Below, one piece after another: positions 15,152 to 23,197 of a stretch of DNA of 64,000 nucleotides (within the stretch, counting starts at the first letter, position 1; the number at the start of each line of letters is the position of its first letter). The notes beneath the pieces are model-generated. The model was not told the origin of the DNA, made no database searches, and saw only the letters and a list, made by a program, of their open reading frames with translations. This stretch comes from Trujillonella endophytica. Lineage in GTDB: Bacteria; Actinomycetota; Actinomycetes; Mycobacteriales; Geodermatophilaceae. The translations under genes and the position numbers were made by a program. The stretch covers positions 1 through 64,000 of the forward strand of contig NZ_FOEE01000009.1 of assembly GCF_900110555.1 (NCBI RefSeq), in the 5' to 3' direction.

Positions 15152-17463
15152 GCGGGGAGGTCGAGCTCCTCCCGCCCGGGACGCCGATCGACCTGAGCAA
15201 CTGCGAGCGCGAGCCGATCCACGTGCCGGGCAGCATCCAGCCGCGCGGCGTGCTGCTGACCGTCGACGAGCCCGGGCAGGTGGTCCAGCAGGCCTCGCGC
15301 AACCTGGCCGACCTGATCGGCGTCCCGTGGGAGTCCGCGCTGGGCCGGTCGCTGGCGGAGGTGCTCGGGGTGCCCGCCGCCGACGCGGTCGCCCGCTCCG
15401 CCAGCGCCTTCGGCGACCTCCGCGAGCGGAACCCGATCGAGCTGACCCTCGACGTCGGCGGCCAGCCGGTGCCGGTCGACGCGATCCTGCACCGCGTGGC
15501 GCTGCGCGCCGCCGGCGACGCCACCCCGGATCTGCCCGCGGTCACGACGCTGGTGGTCGAGCTCGAGCCCGCCCGCGGCCCGCGGCCCTTCTCGTTCCCC
15601 AACACCTACCAGGCGGTGCGCGGCACCGTCGGCGAGCTGAACCGCGCCTCGTCGCTGCAGGAGCTCTACGACATCACCGCCCGCGCGGTGCAGTCGCTGA
15701 CCGGCTTCGACCGGGTGATGGTCTACCGCTACGACGCCGACTACAACGGCGAGGTCGTGGCCGAGGCCAAGGTCGACGGCCTGAACTCGTTCCTCGGGCT
15801 GCACTACCCCGCATCGGACATCCCGGCCCAGGCCCGGGCGCTGTACGAGAAGAACTGGATCCGGCTCATCTCCGACGTGGACTACGCGCCGGCGCCGATC
15901 GAGCCGACGGCGCACCCGGCGACCGGTGAGCCGCTGGACCTCACCTACTCCACGCTGCGCAGCGTCTCGCCGATCCACTGCGAGTACCTCGGGAACATGG
16001 GCGTGCGCGCCTCCATGTCGATCTCGCTGCTGCGCGACGACCGGCTGTGGGGGCTCATCGCCTGCCACCACTACGCGGGCACGCACGCCCCGCCCTTCGC
16101 CACCCGGGCGGCCGCGGAGTTCCTCGGCTCGACGCTGTCGCTGCGGCTGGTCGACCGCGCCTCGGAAGAGGAGGTGCACCGCGCGCTGCGGGTGCGCTCG
16201 ACCCTCGCCTGGCTCACCGCCGCCACCCTCGACGAGGACCGCCCGCTCACCGACACCCTGCTCGGTTCCCCGAGCCTGCTGGACCTCATCCCCGGCGAGG
16301 GGGTGAGCGTGTGCCTGCAGGGCGCCGCCGGCAGCCGGGGCGCGCCGCTGCCCGAGGGGATCGCGGCCGCCGTCGCCGCCTGGGCCGCCGGCCTGGGGGA
16401 CGACGTCGTCGCCACCGATGCCCTGCCCGCCCTCGCGCCCCAGCTGGGCGCGCCCGTCGACGTGGCCTGCGGCGTGCTCGTGCTGCCGCTGCTGGAGGGC
16501 CAGTACCTGCTGTGGCACCGGGGCGAGACGGTGCAGCAGATCGACTGGGGCGGCGACCCGGACAACAAGGCGATCGCCGAGCGCGAGGGCGACGAGATCC
16601 GGCTGAGCCCGCGCAAGTCCTTCGAGCGGTGGCGGGAGACCGTGCGCGGCCGGTCCGAGGCGTGGACCCCGCAGGAGATCGCCGAGGCCACGGAGCTGCG
16701 CACGCATCTGCTCGAGGCGCTCTACGCGCGGCAGCGCAGCATCGTCCGCGCCGCCGAGATCCTGCAGCGCAGCCTGCTGTCGGACCCGCCCAGCCGCCCG
16801 GACCTGCGCATGGCCGTGCGCTACGTGCCCGCCACGCGCGAGGCCCAGGTCGGCGGCGACTGGTACGACGTGTTCACCCAGCCCGACGGCTCCACGGTGC
16901 TGGTCATCGGCGACGTCGTCGGCCACGACACGGCGGCCGCGGCGGACATGGCGCAGCTGCGCGGCCTGCTGCGGGGCATCGCCTACGACAACGCCGCCGG
17001 CCCGGCCTGCGTGCTGGGCCGGCTCGATGCCGCGATCGAGGGCCTGGGGCTGGGCGCCATGGCCACGGTGCTGCTGGCCCGGCTCACGCCCGGGGTCGAC
17101 GGGCGCGTCACGGTCCGCTGGGCCAGCGCCGGCCACCTGCCCCCGCTGGTCGTGGACCCCGACGGCACGGTGCGGGTGCTCGACGGCGGCCGCCCCGGCC
17201 TGCTGCTCGGCGTCTCCCCCGGCGCCCACCGGTCCGACACCGACACCGTCCTGGCCGACGGCTCCACCCTGGTGCTCTGCACCGACGGCCTGGTGGAGCG
17301 CCGCGACCAGCTGTTCGACACCGGGGTGGAGCGGCTGCGGGATGCCCTCGCCGAGCTGCGCTCGGCCCCCGTCGAGGAGGTCTGCGACGGCGTGCTGGCC
17401 CAGCTCGTGCCCGACGGGGCCGAGGACGACGTCGCGCTCGTCGTCGTCCGCCTGCAGAGCTGA
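15148..17463 (+). CDS. bphP: Bacteriophytochrome with C-terminal PP2C-type phosphatase domain
   Basis: A 771-residue red/far-red photoreceptor. The biliverdin-attaching Cys19 lies in LSNCEREPIHVPGSIQPRG, as in other bacteriophytochromes. The PAS domain is about residues 20-130, the GAF domain about 145-320 with PASDIP near 221, and the PHY domain about 330-510 with the tongue WGGDPDNKAIAER followed by LSPRKSFERW. There is no histidine kinase. The output (about 530-771) is a SpoIIE/PP2C serine phosphatase with GGDWYDVF near 570, VIGDVVGHD and LCTDGLVERRD, all metal-binding motifs present. It is coupled to the heme oxygenase gene by a GTGA overlap. A light-controlled partner-switching (anti-sigma/anti-anti-sigma) role is inferred. 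Confidence 0.92.
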   Translation: MSGEVELLPPGTPIDLSNCEREPIHVPGSIQPRGVLLTVDEPGQVVQQASRNLADLIGVPWESALGRSLAEVLGVPAADAVARSASAFGDLRERNPIELTLDVGGQPVPVDAILHRVALRAAGDATPDLPAVTTLVVELEPARGPRPFSFPNTYQAVRGTVGELNRASSLQELYDITARAVQSLTGFDRVMVYRYDADYNGEVVAEAKVDGLNSFLGLHYPASDIPAQARALYEKNWIRLISDVDYAPAPIEPTAHPATGEPLDLTYSTLRSVSPIHCEYLGNMGVRASMSISLLRDDRLWGLIACHHYAGTHAPPFATRAAAEFLGSTLSLRLVDRASEEEVHRALRVRSTLAWLTAATLDEDRPLTDTLLGSPSLLDLIPGEGVSVCLQGAAGSRGAPLPEGIAAAVAAWAAGLGDDVVATDALPALAPQLGAPVDVACGVLVLPLLEGQYLLWHRGETVQQIDWGGDPDNKAIAEREGDEIRLSPRKSFERWRETVRGRSEAWTPQEIAEATELRTHLLEALYARQRSIVRAAEILQRSLLSDPPSRPDLRMAVRYVPATREAQVGGDWYDVFTQPDGSTVLVIGDVVGHDTAAAADMAQLRGLLRGIAYDNAAGPACVLGRLDAAIEGLGLGAMATVLLARLTPGVDGRVTVRWASAGHLPPLVVDPDGTVRVLDGGRPGLLLGVSPGAHRSDTDTVLADGSTLVLCTDGLVERRDQLFDTGVERLRDALAELRSAPVEEVCDGVLAQLVPDGAEDDVALVVVRLQS

Positions 17464-17470
17464 GGCGGCG

Positions 17471-17734
17471 CTACCGCTCCGGTGCGCTGAACTCCGCCTC
17501 CAGGCCGTCGCCCTGGAGGCCGCCCTTCGCCGGCAGCGGCACCTCGTCCGCGGCGGCGCGCAGCTCGGCGTCGCTGCCGCGGTCCAGGCTCTCGACCCCC
17601 CGTTGCAGCTCCGCGAGCAGCCGCTGCTCGTCCGGGCTCAGGTCTCCCCCGCGCAGGCGCTCGCCGGGCGCGCCGGCGTCGGATCCGCTCGCCATGCCCG
17701 AGTCGGGCAGGTCGAGCTCGTCGGGCTCGGTCAT
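17471..17734 (-). CDS. Small acidic hypothetical protein
   Basis: An 87-residue acidic, probably partly disordered protein (MTEPDELDLPDSGM start, LSPDEQRLLAELQRGVESL helix in the middle). No cysteine or membrane segment is seen. GAGGAG lies upstream of the ATG at 17734. It ends 8 nt from the phytochrome stop on the opposite strand and is encoded 11 nt after the SDR stop on its own strand, so it is probably co-transcribed with the SDR. The function is not recognised. Confidence 0.6.
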   Translation of the reverse strand: MTEPDELDLPDSGMASGSDAGAPGERLRGGDLSPDEQRLLAELQRGVESLDRGSDAELRAAADEVPLPAKGGLQGDGLEAEFSAPER

Positions 17735-17745
17735 CGCGACACTCC

Positions 17746-18525
17746 TCAGCGGGGGAAGTTCGGTTCGAGACGGGGCACGATCTGCATCTCGGGCACGAAG
17801 GCCGACGGGTGCAGGGTGATGAGGTAGCGGACCATCTCCGCGACCGCGGACGGCGGCATCATCAGGTGCGGTGGGATCCCCCACTGCTCCATCATCGGGG
17901 TGTCCATCGCGGCGGGGATCACCGCCTGCACCCGGCAGGGAAACGGCCGCTCGGTGCCGTCGTCGGCCCGGGTCGCCTTCTCCCTCAGCTCCCGCTGGAT
18001 GCACCGGGTGGCGTTCAGGAAGCCGGCCTTGGAGCCGTTGTAGGCGATCGCGCCGCTGCCGGAGGTGACGGCCGAGAGGCTCACGATGTGGACGACGTCG
18101 GCCGTGCGCCCCTCGGGCAGGTGCTGGACCCGCTTCATGAACTCGCTGGTGAGGAAGAGCGGGCCCTCGCAGTTGACCGCCTGCACCCGCTGGTAGTCGG
18201 CGAGGTCGATGTCGGTGACGTAGCCGGGCCGGTCGATGCCCGCGACGTTGACCAGGACGTCGAACGCGTCGCCGTGCTGCTCGAACAGCTGCGCGACCAC
18301 GGCCCGGCGGCCGGCGTCGTCGGTGACGTCCAGGGCGACGACGTCGGCCTTTCCGCCCGCCTCGCCGACCAGCTGCGCCGTCCGCTCGCTGCCCGCGGCG
18401 TCGATGTCGGCGACGACGACGTGCGCGCCGGCCCCGGCCAGCGCGACGCAGGTGGCCCGCCCGAGCCCGCTCGCCCCGCCGGTGACGAGGGCGACCCGCC
18501 CGTCCAGCGACCGACTGCCCGCCAT
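17746..18525 (-). CDS. SDR family oxidoreductase
   Basis: A 259-residue classical short-chain dehydrogenase/reductase. The cofactor motif is TGGASGLGRA, followed by VVADID (acidic end of beta-2, favouring NAD+), then NVAGIDRPG, catalytic Ser in HIVSLSAVTSGSG and YxxxK in AYNGSKAGF. The C-terminal half (VQAVIPAAMDTPMMEQWGIPP and FVPEMQIVPRLEPNFPR) is like that of SDRs with substrate-binding loops for large hydrophobic alcohols. The ATG at 18525 has GGGGGAGGCGAGG upstream. It heads a two-gene unit with the small acidic protein. The substrate is unknown. Confidence 0.9.
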   Translation of the reverse strand: MAGSRSLDGRVALVTGGASGLGRATCVALAGAGAHVVVADIDAAGSERTAQLVGEAGGKADVVALDVTDDAGRRAVVAQLFEQHGDAFDVLVNVAGIDRPGYVTDIDLADYQRVQAVNCEGPLFLTSEFMKRVQHLPEGRTADVVHIVSLSAVTSGSGAIAYNGSKAGFLNATRCIQRELREKATRADDGTERPFPCRVQAVIPAAMDTPMMEQWGIPPHLMMPPSAVAEMVRYLITLHPSAFVPEMQIVPRLEPNFPR

Positions 18526-18712
18526 CCTCGCCTCCCCCACGCCGTCCGCGCCGCCGCGACCACGGCGTCCCCGCCAGCCTCGCCGATGCCGCCGGATGCC
18601 GCAGGTCGACGACGATCCGGGCGACTCCGCCCTTCTGCCCCGGGCAATACCGCGCTTCTGCACGGAGCAACAGAGCCCTTCCGCACCGGTGGCCGCCCCC
18701 CCGCACCGCCGG

Positions 18713-19492
18713 TCAGCGCGGCGCGGCCCACACGTCGGCCAGCGTGACCGTCTCCAGCGCGCGCTCCTCGATCAGCTCCACCAGCTGGTCGAGCACCGTG
18801 GTGACGGTGTCGTGGTTGGCGTGCCCGATCACGATGCACTGCGCGGCGAACCACCGCCGGGCCGCGGCCATCAGCTCCTCCGCCCCGAGCACCCGGTGGT
18901 CTCCCAGCGTGCCCTCCCACATGGCGACGGTGGGGTGCCCGCAGTCGGCGGCGATGCGGTCGACCCGCTCGTCGCGGGAGCCGTAGGGCGGCCGGAAGAA
19001 CGGGGTCTCCCCCGCGCCGAAGGTGTCGGCGAGGAACCGCCGGTTGCGGCCGATGTCCTCGGCGACCGCGGCGTCGTCCAGGGTGCGCAGGTCCGCGTGC
19101 GACCAGGTGTGGTTGCCCAGCGCCACCTGCCCGGAGTCCACCAGCGGTCGCAGCGCGCGGGCGTTGTCGGACCAGGAGCGGTAGCAGCCGTTGGGGAAGA
19201 ACGTCAGGCGCAGCCCGGTGTCGGCGGCGAGCTCGGCGAAGGCGGCGACCACGGCGGAGCTGACGCCGTCGTCGATGGTGAGGGCGAGCCGGCTGCCGGT
19301 CCCGGGGAGCCGGTCGACCACCCCGGACGGCGGCGGGCTGGTGCCCGGAGGCTGCTGGGGGGTGGCCGCGGCGGGCAGGGCCACCGGCCACGCCCCGCCC
19401 TCCCGGTCCGCCACCAGCTCGGCGGTTCCCCGGCCGACGGCGGCACCGAGCACCCCGCCGGCCGCCAGCAGCAGGAGTCGTCGGCGGTCCAC
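18713..19492 (-). CDS. Polysaccharide deacetylase family protein, secreted or membrane-anchored
   Basis: A 259-residue protein with an N-terminal signal/anchor, RRRLLLLAAGGVLGAAVGRG, whose Arg cluster may be Tat-like, a Pro-rich linker, then a NodB-type deacetylase domain. The domain has LALTIDDGVS (catalytic Asp pair), LTFFPNGCY, ALGNHTWSHADL (metal His pair) and FFRPPYGSRDERVDR. It likely removes acetyl groups from cell-wall glycans outside the membrane. The GTG at 19492 is preferred because TAGCGT lies 8 nt upstream on this strand; a GTG at 19540 is the alternative. It lies 125 nt after idi on the same strand. Confidence 0.87.
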   Translation of the reverse strand: MDRRRLLLLAAGGVLGAAVGRGTAELVADREGGAWPVALPAAATPQQPPGTSPPPSGVVDRLPGTGSRLALTIDDGVSSAVVAAFAELAADTGLRLTFFPNGCYRSWSDNARALRPLVDSGQVALGNHTWSHADLRTLDDAAVAEDIGRNRRFLADTFGAGETPFFRPPYGSRDERVDRIAADCGHPTVAMWEGTLGDHRVLGAEELMAAARRWFAAQCIVIGHANHDTVTTVLDQLVELIEERALETVTLADVWAAPR

Positions 19493-19617
19493 GAGGCGGG
19501 ACGCTAGGGAGGCCGCTGCGCGCGTCCCGGCCAGCGACACCCCGGCACCCGCGCGCCCGCCACGCGCCGTCGTCCCCCGGCTACGGCTCCGCCAGCACTT
19601 CGCGCGCGACAGTCTCC

Positions 19618-20151
19618 TCAGGCGGCCGGGACGAGCCCGGCGGTCTCGATCAAGCGCGCCTGCTCGCGGCACCACGGCGACCAGGCGTCGCCCTCGGTCT
19701 CCTGCCGGCGCCGGAACGCCGTCCACTCCAGCAGCTGCCAGTCGCCGACCTCGGTCGGGTCCGGCGCCGGGGTGCCGGTGAACCGGCCGAGGTAGACGGG
19801 GCAGATCTCGTTCTCCACCACGCCACGGAACTCGGCGCGGTAGCGGTAGCCGGGCAGCGCCGGACGCAGGTCGGCGACGCCGAGGCCGAGCTCGAAGCCG
19901 GCCCGGCGGGCGATCGCGGCGGCGTCGTCCTCGTCGGGGCCGGGATGCCCGCAGACCGTGTTGGTCCACATCCCCGGGAACGTCTGCTTGTCCGCCGCGC
20001 GGCGGGTCACCAGGAGCCGCCCGTCGTCGGCGAACAGGTAGGCGGAGAACGCCCGGTGCAACGGCGTCTCCCCGTGGTGCACCAACGGCTTGGGCATGCT
20101 GCCGATCGCCGTTCCGTCCTCGTCGACCAGCACGATCAGCTCCTGAACCAC
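19618..20151 (-). CDS. idi: Isopentenyl-diphosphate delta-isomerase, type I
   Basis: A 177-residue type I IPP isomerase (Nudix-like fold) that interconverts IPP and DMAPP, the starters of carotenoids, quinones and polyprenols. The catalytic Cys lies in TNTVCGHPGPDE and the Glu in ENEICPVYLGRF. Metal His residues are in PLVHHGETPLHRAFSAYLF, and FPGMW and WCREQARLIE complete the family pattern. The GTG at 20151 has AGGAG immediately adjacent. A GTG at 20133 has AGGAG at ideal spacing and could be the true start. It is divergent from the membrane protein/TetR pair. Confidence 0.95.
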   Translation of the reverse strand: MVQELIVLVDEDGTAIGSMPKPLVHHGETPLHRAFSAYLFADDGRLLVTRRAADKQTFPGMWTNTVCGHPGPDEDDAAAIARRAGFELGLGVADLRPALPGYRYRAEFRGVVENEICPVYLGRFTGTPAPDPTEVGDWQLLEWTAFRRRQETEGDAWSPWCREQARLIETAGLVPAA

Positions 20152-20193
20152 TCCTGCAGTGTCCCCGATCGTCGGCCCTCGGGGATCGGGGCA

Positions 20194-20222
20194 TTGATAA
20201 ACCGAGCGACCGGTCGGACAAT
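20194..20222 (+). promoter_or_regulatory. Leaderless promoter with palindrome in the spacer
   Basis: -35 TTGATA (20194-20199), a 17-bp spacer and -10 GACAAT (20217-20222) end 6 nt before the ATG at 20229. The spacer ends in CGACCGGTCG (20207-20216), a palindrome of the same type as those found upstream of catabolic genes further right. Because a TetR gene overlaps the first gene's end, autoregulation is likely. Confidence 0.6.
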
Positions 20223-20228
20223 GCCCTC

Positions 20229-20951
20229 ATGACCGGCGCCCGCCTCCGCTGGCACGAGCGGCTCCTCGAGGTCCGGATCGCGCGCCGTGGCGTCCGGACA
20301 CGGGTCACGCTGCTGGTCGATTCCGCCCCCGCGGCCGAGGTGGACGGCCTCGGCCTGCTCCGCCTGCCGGTCCGCCTCGGCGACGGGAGGGCGGCGGTCG
20401 TCGTCGTGGTCACCCCCCTGCCCGGCGTGGCACTGCGCACGGTGCTGCTGCGGCCGGCCGCCGACGCCCCCGGGGACGACGACGCCGATCCCGATCCCGA
20501 TGCGGACCCCGCCGCCCTGGCGACCGCCGAGCGCCACCCCTTCTCCCCCGCACCCGGGACGGCGGCCGCGCGCGTGCAGGCCTTCGAGCAGCGGCACCCC
20601 CGGCTGTGGGCCACCCGGCACGTCGTCCTCGGCGTCGGCAAGGCGCTGGCCGCGCTGCTGGGGCTGGCCGTGCTGCTGCAGGCGCTGGTGCGGCCACTCC
20701 TGCAGTGGCTGGCGGGGCTGGTCCCCGCCCTCGACCTGCCGTCGATCCCCTGGCCGGACGTCGACCTGCCCTCGATCCCGTGGCCCGACGTGGACCTGCC
20801 CGACCTCGCGCCGCCCGGCTGGGTGGCCGCGGTGCTCGCGACGGCGAAGTTCTGGGTCCCGGTGCTCGTCGGCGTCGTCCTGGCCGTGCGCGAGGCCCGT
20901 CGCCGGCGCCGGCCACCCCCGGGAGAGGATGACCCGGATGCGCACCGTTGA
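20229..20951 (+). CDS. Hypothetical membrane protein with an internal 10-residue repeat
   Basis: A 240-residue protein of unknown function. The first ~85 residues form a soluble beta-rich part, then an Asp-rich linker (DDDADPDPDADP), two hydrophobic segments (VVLGVGKALAALLGLAVLLQ and FWVPVLVGVVLAVREARR), and between them a tandem repeat LPSIPWPDVD twice. The Pro/Trp/Asp repeat would sit on one side of the membrane between the helices. The promoter is well formed and leaderless, with an operator-like palindrome. The end overlaps the TetR gene by 14 nt, so the two are co-regulated. No family is recognised. Confidence 0.65.
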   Translation: MTGARLRWHERLLEVRIARRGVRTRVTLLVDSAPAAEVDGLGLLRLPVRLGDGRAAVVVVVTPLPGVALRTVLLRPAADAPGDDDADPDPDADPAALATAERHPFSPAPGTAAARVQAFEQRHPRLWATRHVVLGVGKALAALLGLAVLLQALVRPLLQWLAGLVPALDLPSIPWPDVDLPSIPWPDVDLPDLAPPGWVAAVLATAKFWVPVLVGVVLAVREARRRRRPPPGEDDPDAHR

Positions 20952-21573
20952 CCCCGTCCGGCACCGGGAGCGCCGGATGGCCATCGTGGGGGCGGCGCTG
21001 GAGCTGTTCGCCACCCAGGGCCTCGCCGGCACCACCACCGCCGAGATCGCCCGCGCGGCCGGCATCTCCAGCGGCGCGCTGTTCCACTACTTCCCGTCCA
21101 AGCGCGCCGTCTTCCTCGCGCTGTTCGACGCCGACCGGGAGGAGTGGGACGAGGCCTTCGCCGCCGCCCGACGGCAGCCGGACCCGTGGACGGCGCTGAC
21201 CGGCATCGTCGACCGGCTGGCGGCCGAGGCGGCCCATCCGCTCATGGCGGGGCTCGTCGTCGAGGTGCTGGCCCAGGCGCACCGCGACCCGGAGGTGGCC
21301 GGGCTGGTCGCCGCGAACGACCGCCGGATGCTCGCCGGCGTCGCCGAGCTGGTCGAGCGGATGTGCCGGGACGGGTCGGCCGACCCCGGCATGCCCGCCG
21401 CGACGGCGGCCCGCTGGGTGCTCACCCTGACCGACGCCTTCCAGACCCGGGGCTATCCCGAGCCCGACCGGGACCGCGCGGCCGAGGCGGCCACGGCCAC
21501 GCTGCTGATCGCCCGGGTCCTGCGCCGCACCGGGCCGGGTTCCCCCGGCCGACCGCGCCGACGGACCGGCTGA
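20938..21573 (+). CDS. TetR/AcrR family transcriptional regulator
   Basis: A 211-residue TetR repressor. The N-terminal HTH is RRMAIVGAALELFATQGLAG, TTTAEIARAAGISSGALFHY, then FPSKRAVFLALFD; the rest is a helical ligand-binding domain. The ATG at 20938 is chosen, with GGGAGAGG 10-17 nt upstream; an in-frame ATG at 20929 is the alternative. It overlaps the preceding membrane protein gene by 14 nt, which points to one transcript from the leaderless promoter carrying a CGACCGGTCG palindrome. That site is a good candidate for its own operator. The effector is unknown. Confidence 0.9.
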   Translation: MRTVDPVRHRERRMAIVGAALELFATQGLAGTTTAEIARAAGISSGALFHYFPSKRAVFLALFDADREEWDEAFAAARRQPDPWTALTGIVDRLAAEAAHPLMAGLVVEVLAQAHRDPEVAGLVAANDRRMLAGVAELVERMCRDGSADPGMPAATAARWVLTLTDAFQTRGYPEPDRDRAAEAATATLLIARVLRRTGPGSPGRPRRRTG

Positions 21574-21626
21574 CGGCGCCGTCGCACCGGCTGGCGGTCC
21601 CGGCGGCCCGGGGGCAGGGTCGCGGC

Positions 21627-22466
21627 ATGGACAGCTTCCGCCGCCAGGGCATGGAGTTCGACGTGCGCGACGCCGGCCCGGCGGACGGTGTGCCGGTGGT
21701 CCTGCTGCACGGTTTCCCGCAGGACTCCAGCGCCTTCGACCGGCTGGCGCCCGTGCTGCACGGCGCGGGGCTGCGGACCCTCGCCCCGGACCAGCGCGGC
21801 TACTCCCCCGGCTCCCGCCCCCTCGGGCGCGCCGACTACCGGCTGCGGGAGACCGCGCAGGACGTGCTGGCGCTCCTCGACGCCGCCGGGCTGGAGTCCG
21901 CACACGTCGTGGGCCACGACTGGGGCGGCATCGTCGGCTGGGCGCTGGGCGCCTGGTACCCCGAGCGGGTGCGCACCCTCACCGCGCTGTCGGTGCCGCA
22001 CCCCGCGGCGATGGCGAAGTCGCTGGTGACCAGCGACCAGGGGCTGCGGTCGGCCTACATGGCGCTGTTCCAGCTGCCGGTCGTCCCGGAGCGCCTGCTG
22101 CTGGCCGGGGGCGGGTCGGCGCTGCGCCGGGTCCTGCACCGCGGAGGGTTGCCGGACGAGGTGGTCGACCGCTACGTACGGCGGATGCAGGAGCCCGGCG
22201 CCCTCACCGCGGCGCTCAACTGGTACCGCGCGCTGCCGTTCGGCGCCCGGGACGCGATCGGCCGGGTGGGGGTGCCGACGCTGCACGTCTGGAGCACCGG
22301 CGACCCCTTCCTGGGCCGCGCGGCCACGGACGCCACCCGGCAGTACGTGACCGGCCCCTACCGGCTCGAGGTGATCGAGGGCCTGCCGCACTGGATCCCC
22401 GAGCTCGCCGCCGAGCGCACCGGCGAGCTGGTGGTGGCGCACGTCCGGAGTCTCGATCCGGCCTGA
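21627..22466 (+). CDS. Alpha/beta fold hydrolase (epoxide hydrolase-like)
   Basis: A 279-residue alpha/beta hydrolase near the epoxide hydrolase/haloalkane dehalogenase branch. The oxyanion motif is LLHGFPQDSSAF, the nucleophile is an Asp in VVGHDWGGIVGW (GHDWGG is the epoxide-hydrolase signature, unlike the GHSxGG of esterases), and the acid/base region is HVWSTGDPFLGRAA with His in IEGLPHWIPELAAE. A cap domain lies between (about residues 125-210). The Asp nucleophile supports epoxide or ester hydrolysis through a covalent alkyl intermediate. It lies 53 nt after the TetR gene on the same strand. Confidence 0.87.
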   Translation: MDSFRRQGMEFDVRDAGPADGVPVVLLHGFPQDSSAFDRLAPVLHGAGLRTLAPDQRGYSPGSRPLGRADYRLRETAQDVLALLDAAGLESAHVVGHDWGGIVGWALGAWYPERVRTLTALSVPHPAAMAKSLVTSDQGLRSAYMALFQLPVVPERLLLAGGGSALRRVLHRGGLPDEVVDRYVRRMQEPGALTAALNWYRALPFGARDAIGRVGVPTLHVWSTGDPFLGRAATDATRQYVTGPYRLEVIEGLPHWIPELAAERTGELVVAHVRSLDPA

Positions 22467-22507
22467 CCGCGCGCAAATCGCTGGCGGGCGTCCGGAGAAT
22501 CGTCGCC

Positions 22508-23158
22508 GTGACCTATCCGGCCGGCCCCAGAACCGTTCCCACCCGCATCCGCGAGCGCGTCGGCTACGACCGCGCGACCGTGCACGCGGTCCTCGACGAG
22601 GCGCTGGTGTGCCACGCCGGGTTCGTCGTCGACGGGCGGCCCGTCGTCCTCCCGCAGTTGCACGCCCGCATCGACGACCGGCTCTACCTGCACGGCTCCA
22701 CGGGGGCGCGCGCCCTGCGCCGCGCGATCGACGGCGGGCTCGACGTCTGCGTGACCGTGACGCTCGTGGACGGGCTGGTGCTCGCCCGCTCGGCGTTCCA
22801 CCACTCGATCAACTACCGGTCGGTGGTCGCGCTGGGCACCGCGACCGTCGTCACCGACCCGGAGGAGAAGGCGCGCGCCCTGTCGGCGCTGGTGGACGGC
22901 GTCGTCCCGGGGCGCAGCGCCGGAAGCCGCGCGCCCGACCGCAGGGAGCTCGCCGCCACCACGGTGCTGGTGCTCCCGCTGGAGGAGGTGTCGGTGAAGG
23001 TCCGGACCGGCCCGCCGAACGACGACGCCGAGGACCTGGACCTGCCGTACTGGGCCGGGGTGCTGCCGCTGCGCGGCGTGGCCGGCGAGCCCGAGCCGGG
23101 GCCGGACCTGGCCGCGGGCATCGCCGTCCCCGAGCACGTCCGGGCGTACCGGCCGTAG
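22508..23158 (+). CDS. Pyridoxamine 5'-phosphate oxidase family protein
   Basis: A 216-residue flavin-binding split-barrel protein of the Pyridox_ox_2 type. It has LDEALVCHAGFVVDGRPVVL, LYLHGSTGARALRRAI, CVTVTLVDGLVLARSAFHHS and INYRSVVALGTA, where the H-S-x-N-Y-R-S run is the hallmark of this group. A C-terminal part has VKVRTGPPNDDAEDLDLPYW. Such proteins bind FMN or F420 and their substrates are mostly unknown. True PNPOx activity is unlikely because the length and C-terminus differ. The GTG at 22508 lies 41 nt after the hydrolase stop. Confidence 0.85.
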   Translation: MTYPAGPRTVPTRIRERVGYDRATVHAVLDEALVCHAGFVVDGRPVVLPQLHARIDDRLYLHGSTGARALRRAIDGGLDVCVTVTLVDGLVLARSAFHHSINYRSVVALGTATVVTDPEEKARALSALVDGVVPGRSAGSRAPDRRELAATTVLVLPLEEVSVKVRTGPPNDDAEDLDLPYWAGVLPLRGVAGEPEPGPDLAAGIAVPEHVRAYRP

Positions 23159-23197
23159 CTCGTGCGGCCGCCCGGCGGGAAGCGAGGGGGTCCTGGC

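Noticed and set aside
9578-17229. Very long open frames (for example 9578-13183 and 11815-17229, minus) that read through several genes
   Set aside because: In very GC-rich DNA other frames stay open by chance. The extra parts are Arg/Ala/Gly/Pro-rich, with no motifs, and overlap genes with clear family matches.
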